Made by a program: the position numbers and the translations under genes. From assembly GCF_000746025.2 (NCBI RefSeq), contig NZ_CP045798.1:186001-250000 (forward strand): 64,000 bases of DNA, read 5' to 3'. The notes under the pieces are model-generated. The model worked only from the letters and a program-made list of their open reading frames with translations. It did no database searches and had not been told where the DNA came from. The stretch's first letter is position 1. Each line of letters starts with the position of its first letter. This document shows positions 49,665-59,888 of the stretch, in pieces. The DNA comes from Thermanaerosceptrum fracticalcis. GTDB lineage: Bacteria; Bacillota; Peptococcia; DRI-13.

Positions 49665-49752
49665 TTGTAGGCGCTTACGCCTGCCAAACCGCACAACTCA
49701 GGTTTAAATGCGTCAAGCTACCTTGGAGATGGCGAGTCTAGGACAGGGAGGT
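49665..49752 (+). ncRNA. Ribosomal protein L21 leader RNA
   Basis: The stretch between rng and rplU has the recognised Firmicutes L21-leader pattern: TAGGCGCTTACGCCTG hairpin, AACCGCACAACTCAGGTT, GCGTC..., then GAGTCTAGGACAGGGAGGTG running into the ribosome site. This leader is thought to control the rplU operon autogenously. The match is from memory of the motif and was not scored. Confidence 0.8.
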
Positions 49753-49758
49753 GTAAAA

Positions 49759-50070
49759 ATGTACGCAATTATTGAAACCGGTGGTAAGCAGTTTAAGGTA
49801 CAGGAAGGCGACGTTCTGAACGTAGAAAAACTTCAGGCTGCTGAAGGCGAAACTGTGGAAATTACCAAAGTCTTAGCCGTTGTTAAAGATGGCGAGGTTG
49901 TTGTAGGTACTCCCGTAGTACCGGGCGCTAAGGCTGTTTTAAAGGTTTTAAAGCATGGCAAGGGTGACAAGATTATCGTTTTCAAATATAAGCCCAAGAA
50001 AAACTACCGTAAAACCCAGGGCCATCGTCAACCCTTTACGAAAGTTGTTGTAGAAAAAATCATGGCTTAA
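49759..50070 (+). CDS. rplU: 50S ribosomal protein L21
   Basis: 103 residues, standard length. [18 protein letters not shown] is the universal start, and [17 protein letters not shown] the conserved C-terminal RNA-binding part. Longer readings upstream run through the leader RNA and are not real; ATG 49759 follows GGGAGG. First gene of rplU-prp-rpmA. Confidence 0.97.
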   Translation: MYAIIETGGKQFKVQEGDVLNVEKLQAAEGETVEITKVLAVVKDGEVVVGTPVVPGAKAVLKVLKHGKGDKIIVFKYKPKKNYRKTQGHRQPFTKVVVEKIMA

Positions 50071-50071
50071 C

Positions 50072-50416
50072 ATGATACACGCGGATATTTATTTTGACGG
50101 TTCCCTGTTGAAGGGTTTCATCATTAAAGGTCATGCCGGCATGGCGGAATCAGGGAAGGATATTGTATGCGCCAGCGTTTCAGCCCTCGCCCAGACAACC
50201 CTTCTCGGGTTAGACGCCTATTTGACGGTGAAGCCGAGATGGCAGCTTGATGACGAGGGTTACATAGAATGCTGGTTACCGGAAGGCTTAGCTCCTGAGG
50301 AAATGACGAAAGCCCAGGTAATCATGCATACTATGGAACTTGGACTTCTATGTATTGAAGAAAGTTATGGACAGTATCTGAAGGTCAGCAAGAGGAGGTG
50401 GACCAAATGCTGTTAA
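50072..50416 (+). CDS. prp: Ribosomal-processing cysteine protease Prp
   Basis: 114 residues. Catalytic dyad visible: His21 in [19 protein letters not shown] and Cys33 in the same segment. Prp removes the N-terminal extension of L27, and the L27 encoded next has exactly such an extension. It begins two bases after rplU and overlaps rpmA by 10 bases, the invariant order in Firmicutes. Essential in Staphylococcus aureus; probably essential here too. Confidence 0.93.
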   Translation: MIHADIYFDGSLLKGFIIKGHAGMAESGKDIVCASVSALAQTTLLGLDAYLTVKPRWQLDDEGYIECWLPEGLAPEEMTKAQVIMHTMELGLLCIEESYGQYLKVSKRRWTKCC

Positions 50417-50697
50417 AAATGAACCTGCAACTTTTTGCTCACAAAAAAGGGGTGGGCAGTTCACGTAACGGACGGGACAGCGAGGCTAAACGCCTTGGTG
50501 TGAAACGTTTTGACGGGCAGTTTGTTACTGCCGGTAATATCCTGGTTAGACAAAGAGGTACTAAAATCCATCCCGGTGAAAACGTGGGCATTGGTAAGGA
50601 TGATACACTCTTTGCCCTGATCGACGGATATGTGAAGTTTGAACGTAAAGGGAAAGAAAAGAAACAAGTGAGCATTTATTCCGAAGCAGTTATGTAA
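50407..50697 (+). CDS. rpmA: 50S ribosomal protein L27 with Prp-cleavable leader
   Basis: 96 residues from ATG 50407 (AGGAGG 8 bases upstream). The N-terminus [19 protein letters not shown] carries the Firmicutes cleavage motif with the cut expected after Phe, exposing AHKKG for the peptidyl-transferase centre. The remainder ([20 protein letters not shown]) is canonical L27. The GTG at 50398 lies inside the ribosome site. Ends at a strong terminator. Confidence 0.97.
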   Translation: MLLKMNLQLFAHKKGVGSSRNGRDSEAKRLGVKRFDGQFVTAGNILVRQRGTKIHPGENVGIGKDDTLFALIDGYVKFERKGKEKKQVSIYSEAVM

Positions 50698-50701
50698 TGT
50701 T

Positions 50702-50730
50702 AAGCCCCGGTTAAACCGGGGCTTTCAATT
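50702..50730 (+). terminator. Terminator of the rplU-prp-rpmA operon
   Basis: Perfect stem AAGCCCCGG / CCGGGGCTT, loop TTAAA (50702-50724), then TTCAATTTTTC. Confidence 0.88.
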
Positions 50731-50794
50731 TTTCTTTTGTGATGGTAAATTATAGATACAAAGGTAGGTATTTGTGCGAAACTGGCGATAAGGT

Positions 50795-52679
<1,885 letters not shown>

Positions 52680-52727
52680 AAACTAAATCCTTAGCTTTTG
52701 ACAGAAATGGAGGTACCTTCACACACC

Positions 52728-52925
52728 ATGCAGTGTTTTGAATGCGGTAATTGCCGTGAAGATGTGGTCACATATTACTGCACAGCCAAAAATGAGTTTG
52801 TTATCAAGAATACGAACAATGTCATCGAGAAACAAAGAGGGAATTTTGGCTGGAAAAAGGGTGATCCCCGTTATGAAACCAGGAGAAGGTCGAGCCGCGG
52901 GGAGGAAGCAAAGAAAATAGTGTAA
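52728..52925 (+). CDS. Small Cys-rich protein of unknown function
   Basis: 65 residues from the ATG at 52728, reading MQCFECGNCREDVVTYYCTA, i.e. C-x2-C-x2-C plus a fourth Cys, likely a small metal (zinc or iron) site; the rest is charged and ends in a basic tail. The start is uncertain because GGAGG lies 14 bases upstream; TTG 52698 and ATG 52707 would lengthen it by 10 or 7 residues. Similar short C-x2-C-x2-C proteins are frequent in clostridia. It may be co-transcribed with obg. Function unknown. Confidence 0.6.
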   Translation: MQCFECGNCREDVVTYYCTAKNEFVIKNTNNVIEKQRGNFGWKKGDPRYETRRRSSRGEEAKKIV

Positions 52926-52932
52926 GAAGATA

Positions 52933-52976
52933 AAGGTCTATCCGGTTTTGTTCCCGGACAGACCTTCTATTTTTGT
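52933..52976 (+). terminator. Terminator of the obg transcription unit
   Basis: AAGGTCT-A-TCCGG / CCGGA-C-AGACCTT stem (52933-52966), followed by CTATTTTTG. Convergent with the gene ending at 52982. Confidence 0.8.
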
Positions 52977-52981
52977 TCTTG

Positions 52982-53980
52982 TTATTCGGATGTCGGATGG
53001 CGGATGGCGGAAAGCGCAGGTTGTCCAGCGGCTCTCCTAGGATACTTTTTGCCCAGACAGGCTCCGGTAATCTGCAGGTTTTGGTTCAGGGTCACTGTAG
53101 CAAAAAAGGGATGATAATCCCGGAAACGATAGCGCAGGTCCGTAAATTTTACTTCATGTCCCTCTGAACAAGTTTTATAAGTTATCATGGGATGACGGGC
53201 AAAATCCTGAAAAGCCTGGATAGGTTCGGCTTGCAGGGCGATATTCAATAGGCCAGGCGGAACGCTGTTTTTATAATATACCCCTTCTACCTGGAGGGTA
53301 GAGGGTAAACTGGCCCTTCCCGTATAATACTTCTCCTTTTTTTCCACGATAAAATCCCATTTCGAAAAATTTAAGGTGGGAACGAGACTTAAAGCGTCAA
53401 TACCGGGAGCAAAATGCTCTACCAGGAGAAGGTAGAGTTTCCTGCGTGTATAGAGGCGGACCAGAATATAAATGAGGATTAGCGAGAAAACTCCTAAGAA
53501 AACCCAACCGGGAGGATAACCCCGCCAGGTAAGGACAAAGCCTGCACCCAGGAGAAGGAGTATAGGTACTTCAATAATCATCAGGACATCCCAGGCCAAT
53601 TTCGTAGGGGAAAAGGGAAAGAAGGCCTGCGTTCCGTAGGATGTTAACAGGTCAAAAAAGACATGGAGGACGGTAGCTGCCAGTGCCCATAGAAAGACAA
53701 GGAGAGGGGAAACAGAAGGAAAGATTATTTTTAAGACTAGGGTAGTTACACCGGGAATCAAAAACTGGGCCATGAGGGAATGGGAGAAGCCCCGGTGGTG
53801 TTTAAGATAAGCAGTTTCTCCCTTAAAACGAAAAAAGATGTCAAGGTCCGGCGCCTGGGAGCCAGCCATAGTTGCCCAAAAGATAGCTTTTTGGGTTACA
53901 GGATCCTGAGCCACCTGGGGTGATAAATGGGCCAGCTGAGTAAGACCTATGGCCGTTAACGCATGTGTCAGTGTGTCCAA
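52982..53980 (-). CDS. YdjM-type membrane-bound metal-dependent hydrolase, copy 1
   Basis: 332 residues. The family opening MDTLTHALTAIGLTQLA, SQAPDLDIFFRF and KHHRGFSHSLMAQFL, with its conserved His/Asp ligands (H-x-x-x-G-x-x-H), and four to five membrane helices followed by a C-terminal soluble region. TTG start behind GAGGAAAGG. The last residues (ALSAIRHPTSE) are encoded by repeat words of the composite intergenic family (TCGGATGGCGGATGGCGG), so the C-terminus appears to have been extended by a repeat insertion. A paralogue lies at 55904. The natural substrate of the family is unknown. Confidence 0.82.
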   Translation of the reverse strand: MDTLTHALTAIGLTQLAHLSPQVAQDPVTQKAIFWATMAGSQAPDLDIFFRFKGETAYLKHHRGFSHSLMAQFLIPGVTTLVLKIIFPSVSPLLVFLWALAATVLHVFFDLLTSYGTQAFFPFSPTKLAWDVLMIIEVPILLLLGAGFVLTWRGYPPGWVFLGVFSLILIYILVRLYTRRKLYLLLVEHFAPGIDALSLVPTLNFSKWDFIVEKKEKYYTGRASLPSTLQVEGVYYKNSVPPGLLNIALQAEPIQAFQDFARHPMITYKTCSEGHEVKFTDLRYRFRDYHPFFATVTLNQNLQITGACLGKKYPRRAAGQPALSAIRHPTSE

Positions 53981-54372
53981 ATAGTATCAGCCTTTCCTCA
54001 AAAGTATTCATTATCCATTATAACTGTTTTCCGGTGGTTTTATGACGCAAATATTATTACTAGACATCCATGCCGGTAACAGCACCAGCAGAAGAATGAA
54101 ATTATTCTTTCAGGCTTGCCATCATGTTACGCTTTCGGCTCCCCGCTTCCCGAATTTTTATCTTATGATTTATTTCCGGGTAGCGGGGATCGGGTAACGG
54201 GTAGCGACCACCGTGTTTACGGTTAAAATGGATGGCAAGCAATAGACCCTGCTTTATTGATGTGAGAAGTACTACGCCTATGCCGGCACATACCATGCTG
54301 TAAAACTTTTTAGAAAAATAGAGGAATTCCCCCCTCCGCAGCTAATTTATACCTAAAAAAGGGGGGATTTTC
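53981..54372. repeat. Gap with composite repeat (locus 5) and a C6/G6 inverted pair
   Basis: 54125-54215 contains CCCCGCTTCCCGA and GGGTAGCGGGGATCGGGTAA words nearly matching those at 44990-45055. CCCCCC at 54329-54334 can pair with GGGGGG at 54361-54366, which is the ribosome site of the next gene. No gene is supported; a 64-codon minus-strand reading (54102-54296) runs straight through the repeat. Confidence 0.6.
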
Positions 54373-54894
54373 ATGTTGGAACAGGATTTGGTAACGAAGG
54401 CCAAAGATTTGGCGGCAGCCAACTTTAAGGAAAAGATGAACTGCGCAGAATCTGTCTTTTCTGCCCTACGTGGTGTAGGGTTAATCGATTGTCCGGCGGA
54501 GACAGTAGCCCTGGCAACCGGCTTCGGTGGTGGGATAGGCTTGACGGGGTATGCTTGTGGGGCACTGCTGGGAGCCGTGCTGGCTGTGAGCAGTGTCTAT
54601 GGTCGGAAGAACCCCTTGGAAGGCAGTACAGGAGAAGAGAGATTGCAAAAACTTTATGGAAAACCGGGGATTTACCGCCTTTTTAATTCCATGCCCCAGC
54701 AATTCCAGGCCCGTATGGGAGCCGTAAACTGCCGGGAGCTATGTGCGCCTTATGAATGGCAGAGTAAGGAAAGGAATCTAAACTGTCGTAAGGCTGTGGA
54801 GACGGCGGTGGAAATCGCGGTAGAGCACATCCTGGCCGGTAGAACGGACGGGTTAATGCGTACTTTTGGACCGAATGTGGCCGGGGCCGAATAG
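54373..54894 (+). CDS. C_GCAxxG_C_C family (redox-type) protein
   Basis: 173 residues. The family cysteine pattern is present: MNCAESV, then GFGGGIGLTGYACGALLGAV, and two late cysteines in VNCREL and NLNCRKAV. Members are small putative redox or metal-cluster proteins of unknown role, found in anaerobes. Start ATG after AAGGGGGG, whose G tract can pair with an upstream C tract, so translation may be structure-controlled. Stands apart from neighbours. Confidence 0.8.
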   Translation: MLEQDLVTKAKDLAAANFKEKMNCAESVFSALRGVGLIDCPAETVALATGFGGGIGLTGYACGALLGAVLAVSSVYGRKNPLEGSTGEERLQKLYGKPGIYRLFNSMPQQFQARMGAVNCRELCAPYEWQSKERNLNCRKAVETAVEIAVEHILAGRTDGLMRTFGPNVAGAE

Positions 54895-54970
54895 AAGGGG
54901 GCTATTACAAAAAATGGAAAATGGTATACTATTATTATAAGTATTAAGAAGAATAGCGAGGGTAATGTAT

Positions 54971-55195
54971 ATGAAACCACCCATTAAAGCCGATGAGTTT
55001 ATAAACAGGAATAAAGAATGTTTTTTAAAAGCTACAGGAGGGAAAAAAATAAAAGCGCCAAGAGCCAAACCAAGGAGCAGGGAAGAATTCATTGCCATAG
55101 GTCGGGCAGTAGTTGCTGCAATAAGAAAGGCTGAGGCTGACGGCCGTTTTAGTTATGACCCGCAGAAAGGATTGAGAATCAAATGGAAGAGCTAA
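54971..55195 (+). CDS. Small basic protein, possible antitoxin-like partner
   Basis: 74 residues from ATG 54971 (GAGG 9 bases upstream; ATG 54965 adds two). Rich in Lys/Arg, with PRSREEFIAIGRAVVAAIRK as a likely helix and FSYDPQKGLRIKWKS at the end. No family recognised. It overlaps the next gene by 13 bases, so the two are translated together; small first gene plus nucleotidyltransferase-like second gene is a common toxin-antitoxin layout, but nothing here proves it. Confidence 0.55.
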   Translation: MKPPIKADEFINRNKECFLKATGGKKIKAPRAKPRSREEFIAIGRAVVAAIRKAEADGRFSYDPQKGLRIKWKS

Positions 55196-55752
55196 AACGG
55201 AAACTCACTGAGATTCTATCCAATCAAGACAGTATAATGCGCCGGATTGGTGTAGTGGCAATATTAACTCAGGCTTTTAAGAAATATTTTATCATTCCTG
55301 TCATAGTAGGCGGATTTGCAGTAGAGCTGTGGACCATGGGCAAGTATGCCACCATGGATATTGATTTAATTGCCGATGGTATAGCTGAATACGGTTCTAT
55401 CTTACGTGAACTGGGTTTTAAGAATAAGGGTGGTGTTTGGACCTATCCCGGAAGTGATATTGTCATTGAGTTCCCAAAGCCTCCATTGGATGGTGATTAC
55501 TCCAGGTTACAACCCCTTGAATTTGAAGATTTCCAGCTCTATGTTTTGGGCATCGAAGACATTATTTTAGATAGAGTTTCTGCTGCCAAACACTGGCAGG
55601 ATTTGTCAAGTAAGGAGTGGGCCACTTATCTAATAGCCGCACACTACGATAAGATTGATTGGACCTATTGTGAAAGAAAGGCCGAAGAAAAACAAATTAT
55701 TGAGATGCTTCAAGAAATCAAAACAGAAGCACAAAACCTTAATAAAGGATAG
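55183..55752 (+). CDS. Nucleotidyltransferase-fold protein (AbiEii/DUF6036-like)
   Basis: 189 residues. The nucleotidyltransferase signature appears as VGGFAVELWTMGKYATMDID, i.e. GG near a helix followed by the T-x-DID metal-binding acidic pair, with a further acidic position in DIVIEFPKPP. LGIEDIILDRVSAAKHWQD resembles the C-terminal part of AbiEii or DUF6036 proteins. Such proteins act as toxins that modify tRNA or protein, or as antitoxin-type transferases. Overlaps the upstream small gene. AT-rich compared with surroundings, consistent with acquisition. Confidence 0.68.
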   Translation: MEELKRKLTEILSNQDSIMRRIGVVAILTQAFKKYFIIPVIVGGFAVELWTMGKYATMDIDLIADGIAEYGSILRELGFKNKGGVWTYPGSDIVIEFPKPPLDGDYSRLQPLEFEDFQLYVLGIEDIILDRVSAAKHWQDLSSKEWATYLIAAHYDKIDWTYCERKAEEKQIIEMLQEIKTEAQNLNKG

Positions 55753-55903
55753 GTTAAGCCAGGGAGAAAGCTCCTTGGCTTATTTGTATGAAATCCTCAT
55801 GCTACGTGTTATGTTTATGTTGGTAACAAGTACCAGCCATCACTCACCTCATTCCCATGTTATAATGTCAGAGTCGAATATTGTCGAAAATGAGGTGAGG
55901 ACG

Positions 55904-56848
55904 ATGGATCCACTTACACATGCTATTGTGGGTATGGCATTGGGTGCCCAATCGGGCGGCGGGGTATCCCTGGCTAACGGCGCTTTGATGGCGGCAGCGC
56001 TGGGGGCGGTAGCGCCGGATTTGGACGTGGTGGCCCAGTTTTGGGGGGATTTGGCATATTTAAAACAGCACCGGGGCTTTTCCCATTCCCTGCCGGGACT
56101 TACGGGTATTGCTTTAGTGGTAGGTGGACTGCTGAGTCCTTTTTACCATGACGTATTCTTCCTGAACCTGGTGGGCTGGGCTTTTGTGGGAGGTTTTTCC
56201 CATACCATCTTGGATTTGTTTAACTCTTACGGGGTGCAGATTTTTTGGCCGTTCAGCAGAAAAATGTATACGGCCAGCCTTTTGATGATTTTTGATCCTA
56301 TACTCATGACTCTTTGCTTTACGGCTATAATTTTAGGAGCACGCGGTGTTAAATCTCCCTGGTTAGGTGGAATTTTTGTTATTTATCTTGGGGTTCGCTG
56401 GGTGATGCGCATGTGGGCCACCCACCTGGTCAAGAAGCGTCTCTCGCGGCATTATCACGAAATTAAAGTGGTGACCATGCCTTCCCTAAACAGTCTTTTC
56501 AAATGGGATTTTATTGCCCGTGTACCCGGGAGAAACATTGTGGGTAGTGTGGACCTCCTGAGAAAGCGCCTAAAAATCCTGCGCAGGCTTCACTACATCA
56601 AAGAAGACATGAAGAAAATTCTGGTGAACTCCTGCCTGGGCAGGCACTTCCAGCAATTTACGCCTTTCTTCCATGTATTTTACGAAAAGCATGAAGATAA
56701 AGTCATTGGTCGTTTCATGGATTTGCGTTATTACGTGAAAGATAGATTCCTCCATAATGGTATGATTGTCATGAACGAGGACCTGGATGTGGAGGAGGCT
56801 GTCTTCCAGCCCTACAGCCTCTCCCGCCGTGTTTATCTCTCCGATTAA
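55904..56848 (+). CDS. YdjM-type membrane-bound metal-dependent hydrolase, copy 2
   Basis: 314 residues from ATG 55904 behind GAGGTGAGG; longer readings run back into the upstream gene. MDPLTHAIVGMALGAQSGGG, VAPDLDVVAQFWGDLAYLKQ and HRGFSHSLPGLTGIAL parallel copy 1 at 52982, with the same helix layout and a C-terminal soluble domain (MPSLNSLFKWDFIARVPGRN versus VPTLNFSKWDFIVEKKEKYY). The two are diverged paralogues on opposite strands about 2 kb apart. Function unknown. Confidence 0.82.
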   Translation: MDPLTHAIVGMALGAQSGGGVSLANGALMAAALGAVAPDLDVVAQFWGDLAYLKQHRGFSHSLPGLTGIALVVGGLLSPFYHDVFFLNLVGWAFVGGFSHTILDLFNSYGVQIFWPFSRKMYTASLLMIFDPILMTLCFTAIILGARGVKSPWLGGIFVIYLGVRWVMRMWATHLVKKRLSRHYHEIKVVTMPSLNSLFKWDFIARVPGRNIVGSVDLLRKRLKILRRLHYIKEDMKKILVNSCLGRHFQQFTPFFHVFYEKHEDKVIGRFMDLRYYVKDRFLHNGMIVMNEDLDVEEAVFQPYSLSRRVYLSD

Positions 56849-56850
56849 AA

Positions 56851-56885
56851 AGACCCTGGACTAATGTTGGTCCAGGGTCTAATAT
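56851..56885. terminator. Bidirectional terminator
   Basis: Perfect 11-bp stem AGACCCTGGAC / GTCCAGGGTCT (56851-56880) between convergent genes, flanked by A-rich sequence on the left and TAATATTTATATTATTTT on the right, so it can work in both directions. Confidence 0.82.
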
Positions 56886-56890
56886 TTATA

Positions 56891-57271
56891 TTATTTTGGT
56901 TTTTTCTCGGCCCTGATTAAGCGTAGTTCCCGTTCATAGGTATCTATCTTATAATCATAATCCAGCAGGCGTCTAGAGATAGAAGAAACTTGTTGTTCAA
57001 TCCTTGCTTGTCCATCCTTCAGGCTTTCAAAATAATCCATTTGTAGGGAATTGGCATCAAAAAGAACACGAACTTTATCGAGCAATTCATTCTCTATTCG
57101 CACCACGCTGGTTTTTACTTCGTTTAAGCCATTCTGCAAGGACATAGTCTCCTGGGCCACCATATCAATGGATTGTGTGTTTTTCTGGGTATTACTTTCA
57201 ATAGATTGGATACTTTTTTGTAATTGGGCCAGTTGTAATAAGACTAATTCCTGAAATTTTTCATTATCCAT
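56891..57271 (-). CDS. Coiled-coil protein of unknown function
   Basis: 126 residues from the ATG at 57271 behind GGGGGTGGGG. Nearly all of it is predicted long helix with heptad-like spacing (LLQLAQLQKSIQSIESNTQK, SVVRIENELLDKV, RIEQQVSSISRRLLDYDYKI) and few cysteines or enzymatic motifs. Likely a structural or adaptor protein; single-gene unit ending at the shared terminator. Confidence 0.65.
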   Translation of the reverse strand: MDNEKFQELVLLQLAQLQKSIQSIESNTQKNTQSIDMVAQETMSLQNGLNEVKTSVVRIENELLDKVRVLFDANSLQMDYFESLKDGQARIEQQVSSISRRLLDYDYKIDTYERELRLIRAEKKPK

Positions 57272-57463
57272 AAACCCCACCCCCAACTACTTTATTATCT
57301 ATAGTAAAGATTTGGTGTACTGTAACTCCATTATACGTTACCTAATACGACAAAAAAATAGTTCAAAAGGGGGGATAACATGTTTTATTCAGTGAAGCAG
57401 GAACCCCCGGAGAGGGGATTAGAAAGTAAAGATTATGGCTAAACTTGAAAGGGAGGGATGACC

Positions 57464-58375
57464 GTGAACTTATTCAAAGCTTGTAAAAAAATCTGGAGGA
57501 ACTGGCGTTATCACAGAATGCTGCGCGACTACTACTGGAGCCAAAGCCAAAAACCCCGGGGGGAAAGTATTTTTCTGTATCTCTTAGGTTTTTTCGTAGC
57601 GCTGCTCTTTGTTTTTCGCCGCTCAGCCACTTTTCGAGAAGCCCTGCTCTCCCTGGCTTTCCTCTTCGTTCTCCTGGTTCTTACCGTCAATGCCGTCAAC
57701 AGGAGAAAATTTGCGGAGATCAAAGGCCAGTGCCAGCAAAGTCTCATAGAAAAAGAGTTTGCCAAACGCCTGGAGAATACTCCTGTAGAAGAAGTGCTCC
57801 ATTGTTTACGGGAAGAAATCATAAAAAAATATCCCGTTCAGGATTTAGCCGCCGGTGAGGATTATTTAACCGGCAACTATAAAGGAGAAAAGCTGGCTGT
57901 TTTGTACCGGCACCTGAACGAGGGAGAAGTCCTGGAAACGAAAGATGTAGTACGGATCGTACGGCACTGCCAGCAGAAAAATATCGAGCAGGTCCGTATC
58001 TTTACAAATAGAGATTTCAGTCCCAAAGTCAAAGTCCTGAAGGAACGTTATCCTTCATTAAAAGTATATAACGGTGATCAACTGAGAGGTATCCTCAAAG
58101 ATAGTTATTTGCACCCCACCACTGAACAAATTACCGCTATCGTTGAAAAAGAGATTTCCCAGCGGAAAAAGAAACTAAGTATTCTGAGAAACCAGGCTCT
58201 GCAAAGCGAAAAATTTTTCACGTATTTTGTTTACAGTTTCGTTTTGCTCTGCCTGGCCAGGCTTAAGGTTGGTGTCTATTATCTCAATCTTATTTTTGGT
58301 GTTCTGCTTTTAGCATTAGCTGTATTGTCTATCATCAGGAGTACCTCGCCGGAGGAAGAAGAAATCGTATTTTAA
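57464..58375 (+). CDS. Membrane protein with central soluble domain, unknown function
   Basis: ~303 residues. Two hydrophobic helices near the N-terminus (IFLYLLGFFVALLFVF, ALLSLAFLFVLLVLTV), a soluble centre (~85-235), and two helices near the C-terminus. The centre (DYLTGNYKGEKLAVLYRHLN, VRIVRHCQQKNIEQVRIFTN) recalls the restriction-endonuclease-like fold of Mrr/NERD membrane proteins, but the catalytic D-ExK set is not clear. GTG 57464 lies 7 bases after GGGAGG; the ATG two codons earlier touches that site. The gap 57287-57457 shows nothing. Confidence 0.55.
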   Translation: MNLFKACKKIWRNWRYHRMLRDYYWSQSQKPRGESIFLYLLGFFVALLFVFRRSATFREALLSLAFLFVLLVLTVNAVNRRKFAEIKGQCQQSLIEKEFAKRLENTPVEEVLHCLREEIIKKYPVQDLAAGEDYLTGNYKGEKLAVLYRHLNEGEVLETKDVVRIVRHCQQKNIEQVRIFTNRDFSPKVKVLKERYPSLKVYNGDQLRGILKDSYLHPTTEQITAIVEKEISQRKKKLSILRNQALQSEKFFTYFVYSFVLLCLARLKVGVYYLNLIFGVLLLALAVLSIIRSTSPEEEEIVF

Positions 58376-58388
58376 CAAGAAATAAAAT

Positions 58389-58406
58389 AAGGGGGTCACC
58401 CCCCTT
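58389..58406 (-). terminator. Terminator between convergent genes
   Basis: AAGGGGGT-CA-CCCCCCTT hairpin at 58389-58406. Read on the minus strand it is followed by ATTTTATTTC and overlaps the stop of the DUF1657 gene; read on the plus strand no T-run follows. Confidence 0.6.
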
Positions 58407-58683
58407 ACTGCAACCTCGTTTTCACAGCATTTTTCTGCTGGTTATTTTGTTGTTGTTGTTGAGGCTGCATAGCCTGGTTAAATACCTTGTACTGAGGTTC
58501 TTGTTGTTCAATATAGTCGCAGCGGGCACTCATACCTTGGCAGATGCTTTCTAACTGCTGGGCATACTGAGCAAACATTTGCTTGGCGGTCTTGTCTTCG
58601 GTGTCCAGGGCAAAAGATTTCATATTAGCCGCTGCAGATTCTAAAGTTGCCAAGGTCTGGTGCATTTTTGTACCAATTGTCAT
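58405..58683 (-). CDS. DUF1657 family small protein
   Basis: 92 residues. MTIGTKMHQTLATLESAAAN and the helical core (FALDTEDKTAKQMFAQYAQQ, YIEQQEPQYK) are typical of DUF1657; the C-terminus is a glutamine/asparagine-rich tail. In Bacillus and clostridia this family lies near spoVA-type and other sporulation genes and is presumed to be a spore protein. ATG behind AAGGAGG. No spoVA genes are present here, so only the family supports the inference. Confidence 0.85.
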   Translation of the reverse strand: MTIGTKMHQTLATLESAAANMKSFALDTEDKTAKQMFAQYAQQLESICQGMSARCDYIEQQEPQYKVFNQAMQPQQQQQNNQQKNAVKTRLQ

Positions 58684-58777
58684 GGTAAAAACCTCCTTAA
58701 GGTATTTTAGTTGGGCCGCTATTATTATTTGCAGTTGTAGAAATAATATAATTAGTATAATTAGGGGGATTATGAAA

Positions 58778-59050
58778 TTAAAGTTTATTTAGGCCAATAA
58801 AGATAAGGGTAACGCCGCATAAGATGGTTAACATTTTAACCAGTGAAACCTTATCGGAGATACCAATAATACCCAGAGTTGTCACTAAAATCATAATAGT
58901 AGGGCCAATCATGGCCAAAACAGCGTTAATTTTTAAAGCAGTTTCCACCCGGTTGAAGTAAAGCATCAGAGCAGCTGCTGAAAGTTCGATACAGCCAGAA
59001 AGGACCCGCAGCATACCCATAGCAAAAACGATCGAGAGAACCTTTGCCAA
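58778..59050 (-). CDS. YqhV-like (DUF2619) small membrane protein
   Basis: 90 residues from a TTG at 59050, 8 bases after AGGAGG; the GTG three codons earlier directly follows the ribosome site. Three hydrophobic helices. MAKVLSIVFAMGMLRVLSGC and AALMLYFNRVETALKINAVL match the DUF2619/YqhV family found beside spoIIIA in Bacillus. Function unknown; association with sporulation loci is by family. Confidence 0.8.
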   Translation of the reverse strand: MAKVLSIVFAMGMLRVLSGCIELSAAALMLYFNRVETALKINAVLAMIGPTIMILVTTLGIIGISDKVSLVKMLTILCGVTLIFIGLNKL

Positions 59051-59168
59051 TAGTCCCACCTCCTGGTGAGAATGTATGCCAGGGTGGTACTATTTAATAC
59101 CAGAAATGTTATAACTTTATCTCCTCAGGCATATTTTTAAATATAATTAACCTGGGAGGAGAGTTCTA

Positions 59169-59621
59169 ATGTGGGGTGAAACACTGCTTGTCATCTTAAT
59201 TCTGGTCGGTGTCATTGGTAAAGCTCCTCTCATCGCTACATCGGCGTGCGTCTTACTAGTCTTAAAACTAACTAACCTGCAGCATTATTTCCCGTTAATA
59301 GAACGGAGAGGCTTAGAACTGGGACTCTTGTTTTTAATGCTTTCGGTTTTAATACCTTTTGCCGGGGGAAAAGTTACGCCTAAAGACCTGAAGGATAACC
59401 TGTTGACAGTACCCGGTTTATTAGCCTTGCTGGGTGGGGCCCTGGCTACTTATATGAACGGTGACGGTTTACGGATGTTAAAATACCAGCCCGAGTTGCT
59501 TTTAGGGCTGGTGGTGGGTTCTATTATCGGCATTGTCTTTTTTAATGGTATTCCGGTAGGCCCACTAATGGCAGCGGGGCTGACAGCCTTATTCTTAAAA
59601 CTGTTTAGTATTTTTCGCTAA
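59169..59621 (+). CDS. DUF441 family membrane protein
   Basis: 150 residues with four hydrophobic helices. [40 protein letters not shown] and [10 protein letters not shown]-like [10 protein letters not shown] are typical of DUF441 (YtwI-like) membrane proteins of Firmicutes, function unknown. ATG follows GGGAGGAGAG. Single-gene unit; the downstream gap is repeat DNA. Confidence 0.83.
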   Translation: MWGETLLVILILVGVIGKAPLIATSACVLLVLKLTNLQHYFPLIERRGLELGLLFLMLSVLIPFAGGKVTPKDLKDNLLTVPGLLALLGGALATYMNGDGLRMLKYQPELLLGLVVGSIIGIVFFNGIPVGPLMAAGLTALFLKLFSIFR

Positions 59622-59819
59622 AACTAGGAAAAGATTTTTCTTAAGTTCAAAGGTACTGGGTTCGCAGGGCAGTAACCGATGACCCCTAACCTGTGACCGG
59701 TTACCAGATAATTACTCCACTGGTCACCGGCCAGCGGACTCCGGTCACCAAAATGGGAAAGCGGAAATCAAAGTGGCGGCATAGCCGCATTTTTAACAAA
59801 GCCGTTTTATATTTTTAGT
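59622..59819. repeat. Composite intergenic repeat, locus 6
   Basis: Contains TTCGCAGGGCAGTAACCG, TGTGACCGGTTACCAG, CACTGGTCACCGGCCAGCGG and GGAAAGCGGAAATC...GGCGGCATAGCCGCATTT. The last block matches the end of the repeat at 26500-26550 (GGAAAGCGGAAGTC...GGCGCAGCCGTATTT). No gene supported. Confidence 0.68.
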
Positions 59820-59888
59820 TTGCGTATTGATCATTTCATATCAGCAAAAACTAGCACTCAGACAGCAATAAAGGGAGTGTGTTTTGCT

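Noticed and set aside
54102-54296. Minus-strand 64-codon frame
   Set aside because: Runs straight through composite repeat DNA and has no ribosome site or family.
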